Assembly (NCBI GenBank): GCA_902595225.1
Contig: CACJPG010000006.1
Span: 2,501 to 57,543 of the forward strand
Direction of reading: 5' to 3'
Length of the DNA stretch: 55,043 bases
From: an uncultured Thiothrix sp.
Lineage (GTDB): Bacteria; Pseudomonadota; Gammaproteobacteria; Poriferisulfidales; GCA-002705445
The notes beneath the pieces are model-generated. The model was not told where the DNA came from. It did not search any database and saw nothing but the letters and a program-made list of their open reading frames with translations. Numbering within the stretch: the stretch's first letter is position 1; each line of letters begins with the position of its first letter. Both the position numbers and the translations under genes were made by a program. Positions 1 to 9,402 of the stretch are shown here, piece by piece.

Positions 1-2286
<2,286 letters not shown>

Positions 2287-2350
2287 ATAACATCCAAGCA
2301 TATTATTTTGTTCGGAAGGTTTAAGTTAAAAGAATGCATTGTGAAAGAAT

Positions 2351-2469
2351 TGCCTGATGGCCATAGAGCACTTGAACCACCTGATACCATTTCGAACTCA
2401 GAAGTGAAAAGGTGCATCGCCGATGGTAGTGTGGGGTCTCCCCATGTGAGAGTAGGACACTATCAGGCT
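2351..2469 (+). rRNA. rrf: 5S ribosomal RNA
   Basis: The segment aligns to E. coli 5S rRNA along its length. The 5' TGCCTGATGGCC pairs with the 3' ATCAGGC, and the core CCGATGGTAGTGTGGGGTCTC is nearly identical. It lies about 65 bases after the 23S 3' end, as expected for a bacterial rrn operon. End positions are estimated from the terminal helix and may shift by one or two bases. Confidence 0.97.
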
Positions 2470-2482
2470 TTATTTTTTATCC
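2461..2482 (+). terminator. Probable end-of-rrn termination region
   Basis: Directly after the 5S terminal helix comes a T-rich tract (CTTTATTTTTTATCC). No separate GC-rich hairpin is seen, so the terminator role is inferred from the T-tract and from the end of the rRNA operon. Confidence 0.35.
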
Positions 2483-2550
2483 AAATTTTTTTATATATTT
2501 TCCCGTCTTAATCGTACAATTTTTTATCTGTTGTAATTTCAGTATTTTTT

Positions 2551-2580
2551 TTGTAAAGTTATATAAGGAAATACTAATAT
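2551..2580 (+). promoter_or_regulatory. Candidate promoter of the alternative oxidase gene
   Basis: TTGTAA (2551-2556) and TAATAT (2575-2580) are separated by 18 bp and resemble sigma-70 -35 and -10 boxes. Transcription would then start around 2586, only a few bases before the ATG at 2591, implying an almost leaderless mRNA. AT-rich sequence makes chance matches likely. Confidence 0.4.
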
Positions 2581-2590
2581 AAATGGATTT

Positions 2591-3235
2591 ATGAAAAGAC
2601 ATACTCCAGTAACATTCAGCGATAAATTTGCAAAAAAAGTCACTAAACTTTTAAGATGGTGTGCTGACACTTTTTTTGCGAAAAGATATGGGCATAGAGC
2701 AATTGTTTTAGAAACAGTTGCTGCAGTTCCTGGTATGGTTTCTGGTGTTTTTATGCACTTTAAGTCTTTAAGATCCATGCAAATGGGTTATGGGCCAAAG
2801 CTTAGAGAAATGCTTGCGGAGGCCGAGAATGAAAGAATGCATTTAATGACATTCATCCAAATAGCACAGCCAAGTAAATTTGAAAGGGTATTGGTGATTT
2901 TTGCTCAGTTCATTTTTATATTTTTTTATTCCATCTTATACATATTTTTCCCAAGAACAGCCCACAGATTAACAGGTTACTTTGAAGAAGAAGCTGTTAT
3001 TAGTTACACGGAATATTTAACACTCGTTGAAAATGGAACCATAGAAAATATACCTGCGCCGCAATTAGCAATAGATTATTGGAATCTTGACACGTATGCA
3101 AAATTAAGTGATGTGATAATCGCAATTCGAAAAGATGAGATGCATCATCGCGATACAAATCATAAATTTGCAGATGAAAAACTTAACGCGAAGAATTTGA
3201 AAGATTTAGAAAATGGTATCCCAGATGAGAAATAA
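2591..3235 (+). CDS. aox: Alternative oxidase (di-iron ubiquinol oxidase)
   Basis: This 214-residue protein has the hallmarks of alternative oxidase. RYGHRAIVLETVAAVPGM is near residues 32-49, NERMHLM at 80-86, EEEAVISYT at 132-140 and RKDEMHHRDTNH at 180-191. E41, E81, H84, one Glu of the EEEA motif, E183 and H186 match the di-iron ligand pattern. A hydrophobic stretch at about 100-121 fits the interfacial membrane-binding region. AOX passes electrons from ubiquinol to oxygen without pumping protons and resists cyanide. The gene stands alone behind the rrn operon and runs into the convergent DUF2256 gene 4 bp away. A three-codon ORF (2583-2594) overlaps the start. Confidence 0.95.
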   Translation: MKRHTPVTFSDKFAKKVTKLLRWCADTFFAKRYGHRAIVLETVAAVPGMVSGVFMHFKSLRSMQMGYGPKLREMLAEAENERMHLMTFIQIAQPSKFERVLVIFAQFIFIFFYSILYIFFPRTAHRLTGYFEEEAVISYTEYLTLVENGTIENIPAPQLAIDYWNLDTYAKLSDVIIAIRKDEMHHRDTNHKFADEKLNAKNLKDLENGIPDEK

Positions 3236-3239
3236 ATAA

Positions 3240-3371
3240 TTAGTTTTTCTTCGACGAACATCTTTTTGAGCAGTATTTAACTTGATCCCAGTTTAATTTC
3301 CACTTTTTTCTCCATACAAATGATCGATTACATGTTGGGCAAATTTTTGATGGGAGATTTTCTTTTTTCAT
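3240..3371 (-). CDS. DUF2256 zinc-ribbon-like mini-protein
   Basis: This 43-residue protein begins MKKENLPSKICPTCNRSF and has CPTC (residues 11-14) and a second pair in YCSKRC (33-38), with the conserved WRKKW and WDQVKYC segments between them. This is the DUF2256 pattern, a tiny presumed metal-binding protein often found next to cryptochrome/photolyase genes. Its ATG overlaps the TGA of the photolyase-like gene (ATGA, 3368-3371), so translation is probably coupled. The molecular function is unknown to me. Confidence 0.9.
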   Translation of the reverse strand: MKKENLPSKICPTCNRSFVWRKKWKLNWDQVKYCSKRCSSKKN

Positions 3372-4864
3372 AACGTATTTTCTTTTATAAAAATTTCAGC
3401 CCTTGATAAAATATGTTTTTTTCTTTCAGTTTTCATTTTGTCAAAGACTCTCACCATCATTGCAAGCCTTGCATTACTTAAGAAAAATTTTCTATTTTTA
3501 TTTATAAAGCGCCAGTATAAACCATCCATAGTGTCGCACCATTCTCCCTTTTGGAAATCCATCATTTTTAGAAAATAACTTGAACCACAAATGTATGGTT
3601 TGGTGGAGAATATTCCGCCATCACTATATAAACCCATACCATAAACATTTGGTACCATAACCCAATCAGAAGAATCAACGAACATTTCCATAAACCATTT
3701 ATATACAATCGTTGGTTTAATTTCACAAAGGTTCATTATATTTGAGAGAATCATAAGCCTTTCAATATGATGTGACCAACCATATCTATCAGCATTTTTA
3801 ATTGCGTGATCTAATGGTGGTAATCCAGTATTACCCTCATACCAGCTTTTTCTCATCTTATTGGTATGGTTAAAATAATTTTTATTTTCCATATCATGAC
3901 TATAATTCTGATAAATTCCGCGCATAAACTCTCTCCACCCCAAAACTTGTCTGATATAACCCTCAAGGGAATTTAATTTTATTGGAGTTTTATCATGATG
4001 TAACAATATTTTTTTAATAATTATATCTGGTGTAACAAGACCTAAATTTAAATAGGGACTAAGAGCACTATGAAAAACTATATTGTCTTGTTGTGTTACC
4101 GCATCCTCGTAATCACCAAACAAATTTGATTTTTCTTTAATAAAGAAATTTAAAAGCTTATTCACATCATTAACATGGGTTGCAAGCCAAAAGTTATCTG
4201 TACTGCCTGGATGCTTCGGAAACATATTTTCAATAATTGGCTTAAGGGCTTGTGTATGCTTGGTTTCATTAATTTTAGGGAACAAAGGTATTTCAGTGTC
4301 TTTGGGAATCTTTTTTCTATTATCTTTGTCAAAGCTCCATTTTCCTCCAACAGGCTGACCATTGCTTTCAATTAAAATATTATTCTTTTTCCTAATGTAT
4401 TTATAAAAATTTGCCATTAAATTATTTTTATTTAATTCTATATGTGCTTTAAAATCTGTTCTTGAACACATAAACATAGGTGAAGAAATCATATTTATTT
4501 TTATGTTCAATTTTTTCATAAAACTTATAATTCTTTTTTCAAATTTTTTGTCCTCAATCTCAAAAAAAGAGACTTCTTGAATTTTATTTGATGAAATTAT
4601 TTTTTTTAATTTATCTTCATATGAATCTTTAAAATCTTTGTCCTCTATTCTTTTATATATAATTTTATATTTATTTGTTTTTAAATCCTCCGCGTATGAC
4701 CTCATTGCAGATAAAAAAAGTAAAATTTTATGTTTATGGTGTTTTTCGTAAGTACATAAACCATAATCTTCACACATGAAAAAAGTATGATCATTTTTGA
4801 ATGATTTTAGATTTTTAACTGGGAAAAGTTGATTCCCAAGAATTATAAATAATTTTTTTGACAT
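3368..4864 (-). CDS. Cryptochrome/photolyase-related flavoprotein (PhrB / FeS-BCP-like)
   Basis: The 498-residue protein resembles the deoxyribodipyrimidine photolyase-related family (iron-sulfur bacterial cryptochromes and (6-4) photolyases such as Agrobacterium PhrB). It has an N-terminal Rossmann-like domain beginning SKKLFIILGNQLFP and a helical FAD-binding half. That half contains HSALSPYLNLGLVTP, LEGYIRQVLGWREFMRG, GWSHHIERLM and DSSDWVMVPNVYGMG. Cysteines in LCEIKP, YICGSSY and GEWC are plausible Fe-S ligands, but I cannot confirm all four. The start at 4864 is preferred over an ATG 18 bases upstream because AAGGA sits 8 bases before it. The likely role is light-dependent DNA repair or light sensing. 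Confidence 0.9.
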   Translation of the reverse strand: MSKKLFIILGNQLFPVKNLKSFKNDHTFFMCEDYGLCTYEKHHKHKILLFLSAMRSYAEDLKTNKYKIIYKRIEDKDFKDSYEDKLKKIISSNKIQEVSFFEIEDKKFEKRIISFMKKLNIKINMISSPMFMCSRTDFKAHIELNKNNLMANFYKYIRKKNNILIESNGQPVGGKWSFDKDNRKKIPKDTEIPLFPKINETKHTQALKPIIENMFPKHPGSTDNFWLATHVNDVNKLLNFFIKEKSNLFGDYEDAVTQQDNIVFHSALSPYLNLGLVTPDIIIKKILLHHDKTPIKLNSLEGYIRQVLGWREFMRGIYQNYSHDMENKNYFNHTNKMRKSWYEGNTGLPPLDHAIKNADRYGWSHHIERLMILSNIMNLCEIKPTIVYKWFMEMFVDSSDWVMVPNVYGMGLYSDGGIFSTKPYICGSSYFLKMMDFQKGEWCDTMDGLYWRFINKNRKFFLSNARLAMMVRVFDKMKTERKKHILSRAEIFIKENTL

Positions 4865-4910
4865 AGTAATTTTCCTTATCAACAGCTACTTTAGCAAATA
4901 ATCTTTTTTT

Positions 4911-4947
4911 ATGTAGTTGTAATTAATTTGTAATATTAACCTTGTAT
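4911..4947 (-). promoter_or_regulatory. TTGTAA/TTACAA repeats between photolyase and arsC-like gene
   Basis: TTGTAA occurs at 4917-4922 and 4928-4933, exactly 11 bp apart, with a related TTGTAT at 4942-4947. They lie in the divergent intergenic region upstream of the photolyase-like gene. One-helical-turn spacing of direct repeats suggests a protein-binding site. CarH/LitR light-responsive MerR-type regulators use 11-bp tandem repeats with an ACA core, but the match to that consensus is only partial. Confidence 0.3.
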
Positions 4948-4982
4948 ACTAATAAGATTTTATAAAAATATATAAATAAATT

Positions 4983-5410
4983 ATGGAAAAAAAAATATTT
5001 TATTTTTATGTACCGGTAACTCAGCAAGATCGATACTGAGTGAAGTTATTACAAATACTTTCTATGGTGATAAATTTAATGGCTTTTCCGCTGGCTCACA
5101 ATCCTCAGGAAAAATCAACCAAGGCGTCCTTACTTTTTGTAAAGAGCTTGGTTATCCAGTAGAAAAATTACATTCTAAAAGCTGGGATGTTTTTCTAGAA
5201 AAAGAATATCCTAAAATTGATATCTTGATAACAGTTTGCGATAGTGCAGCAAAGGAGATATGTCCAATTTGGCCAAACAAAATTGACATGATTCACTGGG
5301 GTTTAGCCGATCCTGTTGGAGAAAAAGATAACAAGAAATTAATGTTAAGCATTATTCAATTATATGAAAAAATTGATTTGAATTTAAAATCTCTTTATAA
5401 AAAGTATTAG
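4983..5410 (+). pseudogene. arsC: ArsC-type arsenate reductase (LMW phosphatase fold), frameshifted after start
   Basis: From 5000 the reading frame encodes LFLCTGNSARS, a low-molecular-weight phosphatase/ArsC P-loop (C-X5-R). It continues without stops through ITVCDSAAKEICPIWP, typical of ArsC arsenate reductases, to 5410. The only nearby ATG (4983) is in another frame. It is joined to this one through a run of nine A (4987-4995) and gives just 18 codons. Ten A would restore a protein of about 142 residues. The gene is either inactivated, rescued by polymerase slippage on the A-run, or affected by a sequencing error. No ATG, GTG or TTG lies in frame upstream of the P-loop. The family reduces arsenate to arsenite using thiols. 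Confidence 0.8.
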
Positions 5411-5482
5411 ACTTTATATTTATATAGTTTTTTAAAATTCGCCCTTTATAATAAGAATTAATATCAAAGCAAAATAAAAATT

Positions 5483-6256
5483 ATGAATATTGTTCAAATC
5501 CCAGCATTTACAGATAACTATTTTTGGCTGATGTTCGAAGATAATAATAAAAGCGCAGTTGTTGTAGATCCGGGCGATAGCGCTCCGGTAATAAAATCCC
5601 TGATGGATAATAATTTAGAATTAACAGACATTTTAATAACTCATCATCATAACGACCATATTGGGGGAGTATCTAAGTTAAAAAATGTATTTCCTAATGT
5701 AAATATTTTTGGCCCTTCGGATTCTAGAATTCCTGCGAATAACATCGTTAAGGATGAAGATATAATAAAATTAGATTCACTTAATGAAGAGTTTAGAGTA
5801 CTTGACGTTAGAGGACATACCAATAGCCATATTGCTTATTACTTTCATAAAAAACTTTTTTGTGGGGATACCTTATTTTCGTGCGGATGTGGCAGATTAT
5901 TTGAAGGATCTCACATAGATATGCATAAAGCGATGACAAGAATTAAAAAGCTTCCAACAGATACGATGATTTACTGCGCCCATGAATACACCTTAGATAA
6001 TATTGGATTTGCAAAAATAGTAGATCCAAACAATAACGACCTTATTGAAATGGAAAGAGAAGTTCAAGGTATTTTAGATAATGGCGGTTTTTCTGTACCA
6101 TCAAAACTTGAAGATGAGCTAAAAATTAATCCATTTTTAAGATTTGATGTTCCAAATATAAAGCAATCTGTCCAAAATCATTTTAATATTAATATTAATG
6201 ACGAGGCGGAAATCTTTAAATATATTCGACAATGGAAAGATAAGGAATATGATTAG
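5483..6256 (+). CDS. gloB: Hydroxyacylglutathione hydrolase (glyoxalase II)
   Basis: This 257-residue metallo-beta-lactamase-fold enzyme has the binuclear metal motif THHHNDHIGG (residues 53-62). Further metal residues lie in RGHTNSH, FCGDTLFSCGCGRLFEG and CAHEY, and the length is right for GloB. It hydrolyses S-lactoylglutathione to lactate and glutathione, completing methylglyoxal detoxification. The last bases overlap the start of the SH3-like gene. No clear Shine-Dalgarno precedes the ATG. A TATAAT at 5447-5452 may be a -10 box. Confidence 0.96.
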   Translation: MNIVQIPAFTDNYFWLMFEDNNKSAVVVDPGDSAPVIKSLMDNNLELTDILITHHHNDHIGGVSKLKNVFPNVNIFGPSDSRIPANNIVKDEDIIKLDSLNEEFRVLDVRGHTNSHIAYYFHKKLFCGDTLFSCGCGRLFEGSHIDMHKAMTRIKKLPTDTMIYCAHEYTLDNIGFAKIVDPNNNDLIEMEREVQGILDNGGFSVPSKLEDELKINPFLRFDVPNIKQSVQNHFNININDEAEIFKYIRQWKDKEYD

Positions 6257-6971
6257 AATAGTATTCCTAGTAACTATCTTTTTAATCAGTGATATAAAAA
6301 TTTTTGCAAATAATTCAGTATGTGAAAAAATTTATTCAGATTGTTTTTATAATATACCAAAGAAAATGATTACATATTACAAACCTTATAATAAAGTTGG
6401 TTTTGTAAATAAAAATAGTATTAATTTAAGAGATATTCCAATAATCAATTCGAAGAATAGTAAAATCATTTTAAAGTTAAAAAAAAACGATAAAATTGAA
6501 ATTAAGAAAATCTTCTATCTTAAAAATAATACTCATGTAAATTTAAAATTAGCTAATTCTTCAAATTTCGAAAAAGTAAATAACTATAGATATAAAAAAT
6601 GGTATCTTGTTTCGTTTGGAAATACGTCTGGTTATATCTTTTCTGATTTTGTAAATATTGTAGAGGATACAACTTGGCTAAAACGTTATAGGCATGTTGA
6701 GTCTACGAATTGGTCTAAAGATAAAATCAAACTTCAAAAAAATATTGAAATTACTATAGAAAGAGACGACTCAAATAATGAATATCTATTAAAAGGTTTT
6801 GCGTGGGACTATTCCCAAGGGTATAGGGAAATAACTAAAAAGTTTCTTATCAACCCAGAGGTAATTGGCACTTTTAATGATGACGATCTTAAAATTTTCT
6901 TTTTCGACGAAAAAGAAATTTATGTTGAGTCAAATGATTCTGTATTCACAGGTATATACAAAAAATACTAA
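6249..6971 (+). CDS. Periplasmic bacterial SH3-like domain protein
   Basis: The 240-residue product starts with a probable signal peptide (MIRIVFLVTIFLISDIKIFA). It is followed by two Cys in VCEKIYSDC and a region with NSINLRDIPIINSKNSKIILKL, then WYLVSFGNTSGYIFSDFV. That pattern matches SH3b (SH3 type 3) domains at about residues 55-140. The C-terminal 100 residues are unassigned. The start at 6249 is chosen because it overlaps the gloB stop by 8 bases and opens with the signal peptide. An in-frame ATG 51 bases upstream would bury the signal. SH3b proteins usually bind cell-wall or periplasmic ligands; no specific role can be given. Confidence 0.75.
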   Translation: MIRIVFLVTIFLISDIKIFANNSVCEKIYSDCFYNIPKKMITYYKPYNKVGFVNKNSINLRDIPIINSKNSKIILKLKKNDKIEIKKIFYLKNNTHVNLKLANSSNFEKVNNYRYKKWYLVSFGNTSGYIFSDFVNIVEDTTWLKRYRHVESTNWSKDKIKLQKNIEITIERDDSNNEYLLKGFAWDYSQGYREITKKFLINPEVIGTFNDDDLKIFFFDEKEIYVESNDSVFTGIYKKY

Positions 6972-6979
6972 ATTAAATC

Positions 6980-7261
6980 TTAATCTTCTCTGCTCGTAAT
7001 TTCTATTAGATGGAAGCCGAATTGAGTTTGCACAGGGCCATGGACTTTATTAAGCTCCCCTGTAAATACCACGTCATTAAATTCTTTTACCATTTGGCCT
7101 GGAGCAAAAGATCCAAGATCACCGCCATTACCACCAGAAGGACATGATGAATTATTTTTTGCGGCTTCAGCAAAGTCCAAGCCATTTTCAATTTGTTCCT
7201 TTAAACTGAGGCATTCCTCTTCTGTTTCTACTAGTATGTGTCTTGCTGTTGCTTGCGCCAT
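6980..7261 (-). CDS. ppiC: Parvulin-type peptidyl-prolyl isomerase
   Basis: This 93-residue single-domain parvulin has the features ARHILVETEEE (6-16), the SSCPSGGNGGDLGSF loop, VVFTGELNKVHGPVQTQFGFH and a final LIEI strand. It lacks signal and membrane segments, so it is a cytoplasmic PpiC-like enzyme that speeds cis-trans isomerisation of X-Pro bonds. AAGGAG six bases before the ATG supports the start. The SH3-like gene converges with 8 bp between stops. Confidence 0.95.
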   Translation of the reverse strand: MAQATARHILVETEEECLSLKEQIENGLDFAEAAKNNSSCPSGGNGGDLGSFAPGQMVKEFNDVVFTGELNKVHGPVQTQFGFHLIEITSRED

Positions 7262-7386
7262 AATATACTCCTTTTTATTTTTGATACGTGAAACTTTATA
7301 TACCTTTTTTTTATAAGTCTAGACATAATTTTCTTAAAAGGTGCGCCTAAATAAGAATAGACTATCTTAGATATAAGTTATCAGAA

Positions 7387-7755
7387 TTAATGATTTCGTA
7401 ATTTTTTTTCGAAATATTCAATAATATTTGAAGACTCATATAGCCATTCAACTGTATTTATATTCTTTTCTATTCTTAAGCAAGGGACCTGAATCTTTCC
7501 ACCGTTCGTTTTTAATTCCTCTCGAAATTTTTTATTATTTCTTGCATCTCTTAGCTCAATATTTAATGATTCTTTTCTAAGATATCTCCTGACCTTGACA
7601 CAAAACGGACATGTATGGAATTGATATATACTATGATTACTAAATGTGTTATCAATTTTTTGTTGCTCTTCTTCTGACCTTATAATCTTTTTTGGTCTAG
7701 TTACGAAGTCAATAATTAAAATTATTCTACCAAGTATCCATCTTATAATTTTCAT
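7387..7755 (-). CDS. Membrane-anchored glutaredoxin-like protein
   Basis: The 122-residue protein begins with a hydrophobic helix (residues 5-19), then a glutaredoxin/GST N-terminal fold. It has the active site HTCPFCVKVRR (C49-P-F-C52), the cis-Pro segment IQVPCLRI and the C-terminal WLYESSNIIEYF. It probably catalyses glutathione-dependent thiol-disulfide exchange at the inner face of the membrane. It lies 9 bp downstream of glnS on the same strand and may be co-transcribed with it. The substrate is unknown. Confidence 0.85.
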   Translation of the reverse strand: MKIIRWILGRIILIIDFVTRPKKIIRSEEEQQKIDNTFSNHSIYQFHTCPFCVKVRRYLRKESLNIELRDARNNKKFREELKTNGGKIQVPCLRIEKNINTVEWLYESSNIIEYFEKKLRNH

Positions 7756-7764
7756 TTCTTTAGC

Positions 7765-9402
7765 CTAATTTTTATTTTTCCATGTATCTTTTAAGGAAAC
7801 AATTTGGTTATAAGTAATTTCATCTAATGAGGACTTGTAATCCCTAATAAAATATCCGATTCTTTCGAATTGATATCTTATACTCAAATTTTCAATTTTC
7901 AAATTACTTTCAATTTTAGCATTTTCCATTGATATCAAAGATTTTCCGTTAAAATTTTTTAAATCTTTTGGGTTTTTGTCTAGAAACAATCTATCATATA
8001 TATTAACTTTTACATCTAAACAATCATTTGCATTTACCCAATGAATCATTCCTTTAACTTTATTACCTTTTTTCATGTCTCTACTTTTTGGATCATAAGT
8101 GCATTCGAGCCCGATGACTTCGCCATCGTTACTCTTTAAAACTTTGTTACAAGTAATATTAAATGCATGCCTTAATCTAACCTCTTTGCCCGGCGACAGT
8201 CTGAAATAATTTTTTTCAGGTTTTTCCATGAAATCTGTTTTTTCAATATATATTTCTTTTGAAATGGTGATGTCCCTAGTACTATCGTCAATATTTGGAT
8301 TAACTGGTGCTTTTATAATTTCTTGTTCATTTTCAGCGTAGTTTGTGATGGTAATCTTGAGAGGATCTAGCACCCCCATTATTCTGCCTGCACTTAAATT
8401 AAGCTCTTCACGAATTGTATTTTCAAGTACTCCCATTTCAATAGAACTATTCTTTTTCGTTATTCCAATACGATTACAAAAATCTTTGATAGAATTTGGG
8501 GTATAACCTCTTCTTCTTAGGCCAGAGATAGTCGGCATTCGTGGGTCATCCCAGCCACCCACAAATTTTTTGTCGACTAATTCAACCAATTTTCTTTTGC
8601 TCATAATATTGTGTTCAAGCGCTAATCTTGCAAATTCAATTTGTTGAGGATGATTTGGATGATCAATTTCTTTTATTACCCAATTATAAAGATCTCTATG
8701 ATCTTCAAATTCTAAAGTACAAAGCGAGTGAGTGATATTCTCAATTGCATCAGATATACAATGGGTAAAATCATATAATGGGTATATACACCATTCATCG
8801 CCCGTTCGATGATGTTTAGTTTTCTTTATCCTGTAAATTACAGGATCTCTCATATTTAAATTTGAAGAGGCCATATTAATTTTTAATCTTAATACATAAG
8901 AACCTTCCTCATGCAATCCCTCTCGCATTTCTTTAAATATTTTTAAGCTTTCATCTTTACTTCTCTCCCTATCTTTACTATTTTTTCCAGGTTCTTTTAA
9001 AGTCCCTCTTTCTTTTTTTATATTTTCATATGATGATGAGTCAATGTAAGCTTTATCGTTTTGGATAAGTTTGATCGCGAAATTATATAAATCATTAAAA
9101 TAATCTGATGCAAAATGAATTTCATCCCATTTATAACCTAACCAAGAAACATCTTCTTTTATAGATTCGATATATTCCTCATTCTCTTTTTCGGGATTTG
9201 TATCATCAAATCTTAAATTACATTTACCATCGTATTTTTTTGAAATTTCAAAATTCAAGCATATAGATTTAGCGTGGCCAATATGAAGATATCCATTTGG
9301 TTCTGGGGGAAATCTAGTATGAACTCGCCCACCATATTTATTAGTGTTATTATCTTCATCAATAATATTTGTAATAAAATTTGTTGTTGTAGGCTTTTCC
9401 AT
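7765..9402 (-). CDS. glnS: Glutaminyl-tRNA synthetase
   Basis: This 545-residue class I synthetase starts much like E. coli GlnS (TTTNFITNIIDED, then VHTRFPPEPNGYLHIGHAKS with the HIGH motif near residues 42-45). The KMSKS equivalent is IMSKRKL, and the C-terminal anticodon-binding beta-barrels are intact. It charges tRNA-Gln directly, which marks the gamma/beta proteobacterial lineage rather than organisms using GatCAB for Gln. The ATG overlaps the divergent birA ATG in the sequence CATG at 9400-9403, so its promoter and ribosome-binding site must lie inside birA. Confidence 0.98.
   Translation of the reverse strand: MEKPTTTNFITNIIDEDNNTNKYGGRVHTRFPPEPNGYLHIGHAKSICLNFEISKKYDGKCNLRFDDTNPEKENEEYIESIKEDVSWLGYKWDEIHFASDYFNDLYNFAIKLIQNDKAYIDSSSYENIKKERGTLKEPGKNSKDRERSKDESLKIFKEMREGLHEEGSYVLRLKINMASSNLNMRDPVIYRIKKTKHHRTGDEWCIYPLYDFTHCISDAIENITHSLCTLEFEDHRDLYNWVIKEIDHPNHPQQIEFARLALEHNIMSKRKLVELVDKKFVGGWDDPRMPTISGLRRRGYTPNSIKDFCNRIGITKKNSSIEMGVLENTIREELNLSAGRIMGVLDPLKITITNYAENEQEIIKAPVNPNIDDSTRDITISKEIYIEKTDFMEKPEKNYFRLSPGKEVRLRHAFNITCNKVLKSNDGEVIGLECTYDPKSRDMKKGNKVKGMIHWVNANDCLDVKVNIYDRLFLDKNPKDLKNFNGKSLISMENAKIESNLKIENLSIRYQFERIGYFIRDYKSSLDEITYNQIVSLKDTWKNKN

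Noticed and set aside
7262-7386. Possible small gene between ppiC and the glutaredoxin gene (minus strand)
   Set aside because: An open frame exists but it runs into ppiC out of frame, lacks a ribosome-binding site and has no recognisable pattern; the segment more likely holds the ppiC promoter.
9344-9400. Longer birA start at 9344
   Set aside because: The extra 19 residues are hydrophobic, unlike BirA, and come from the antisense of glnS codons 1-20.
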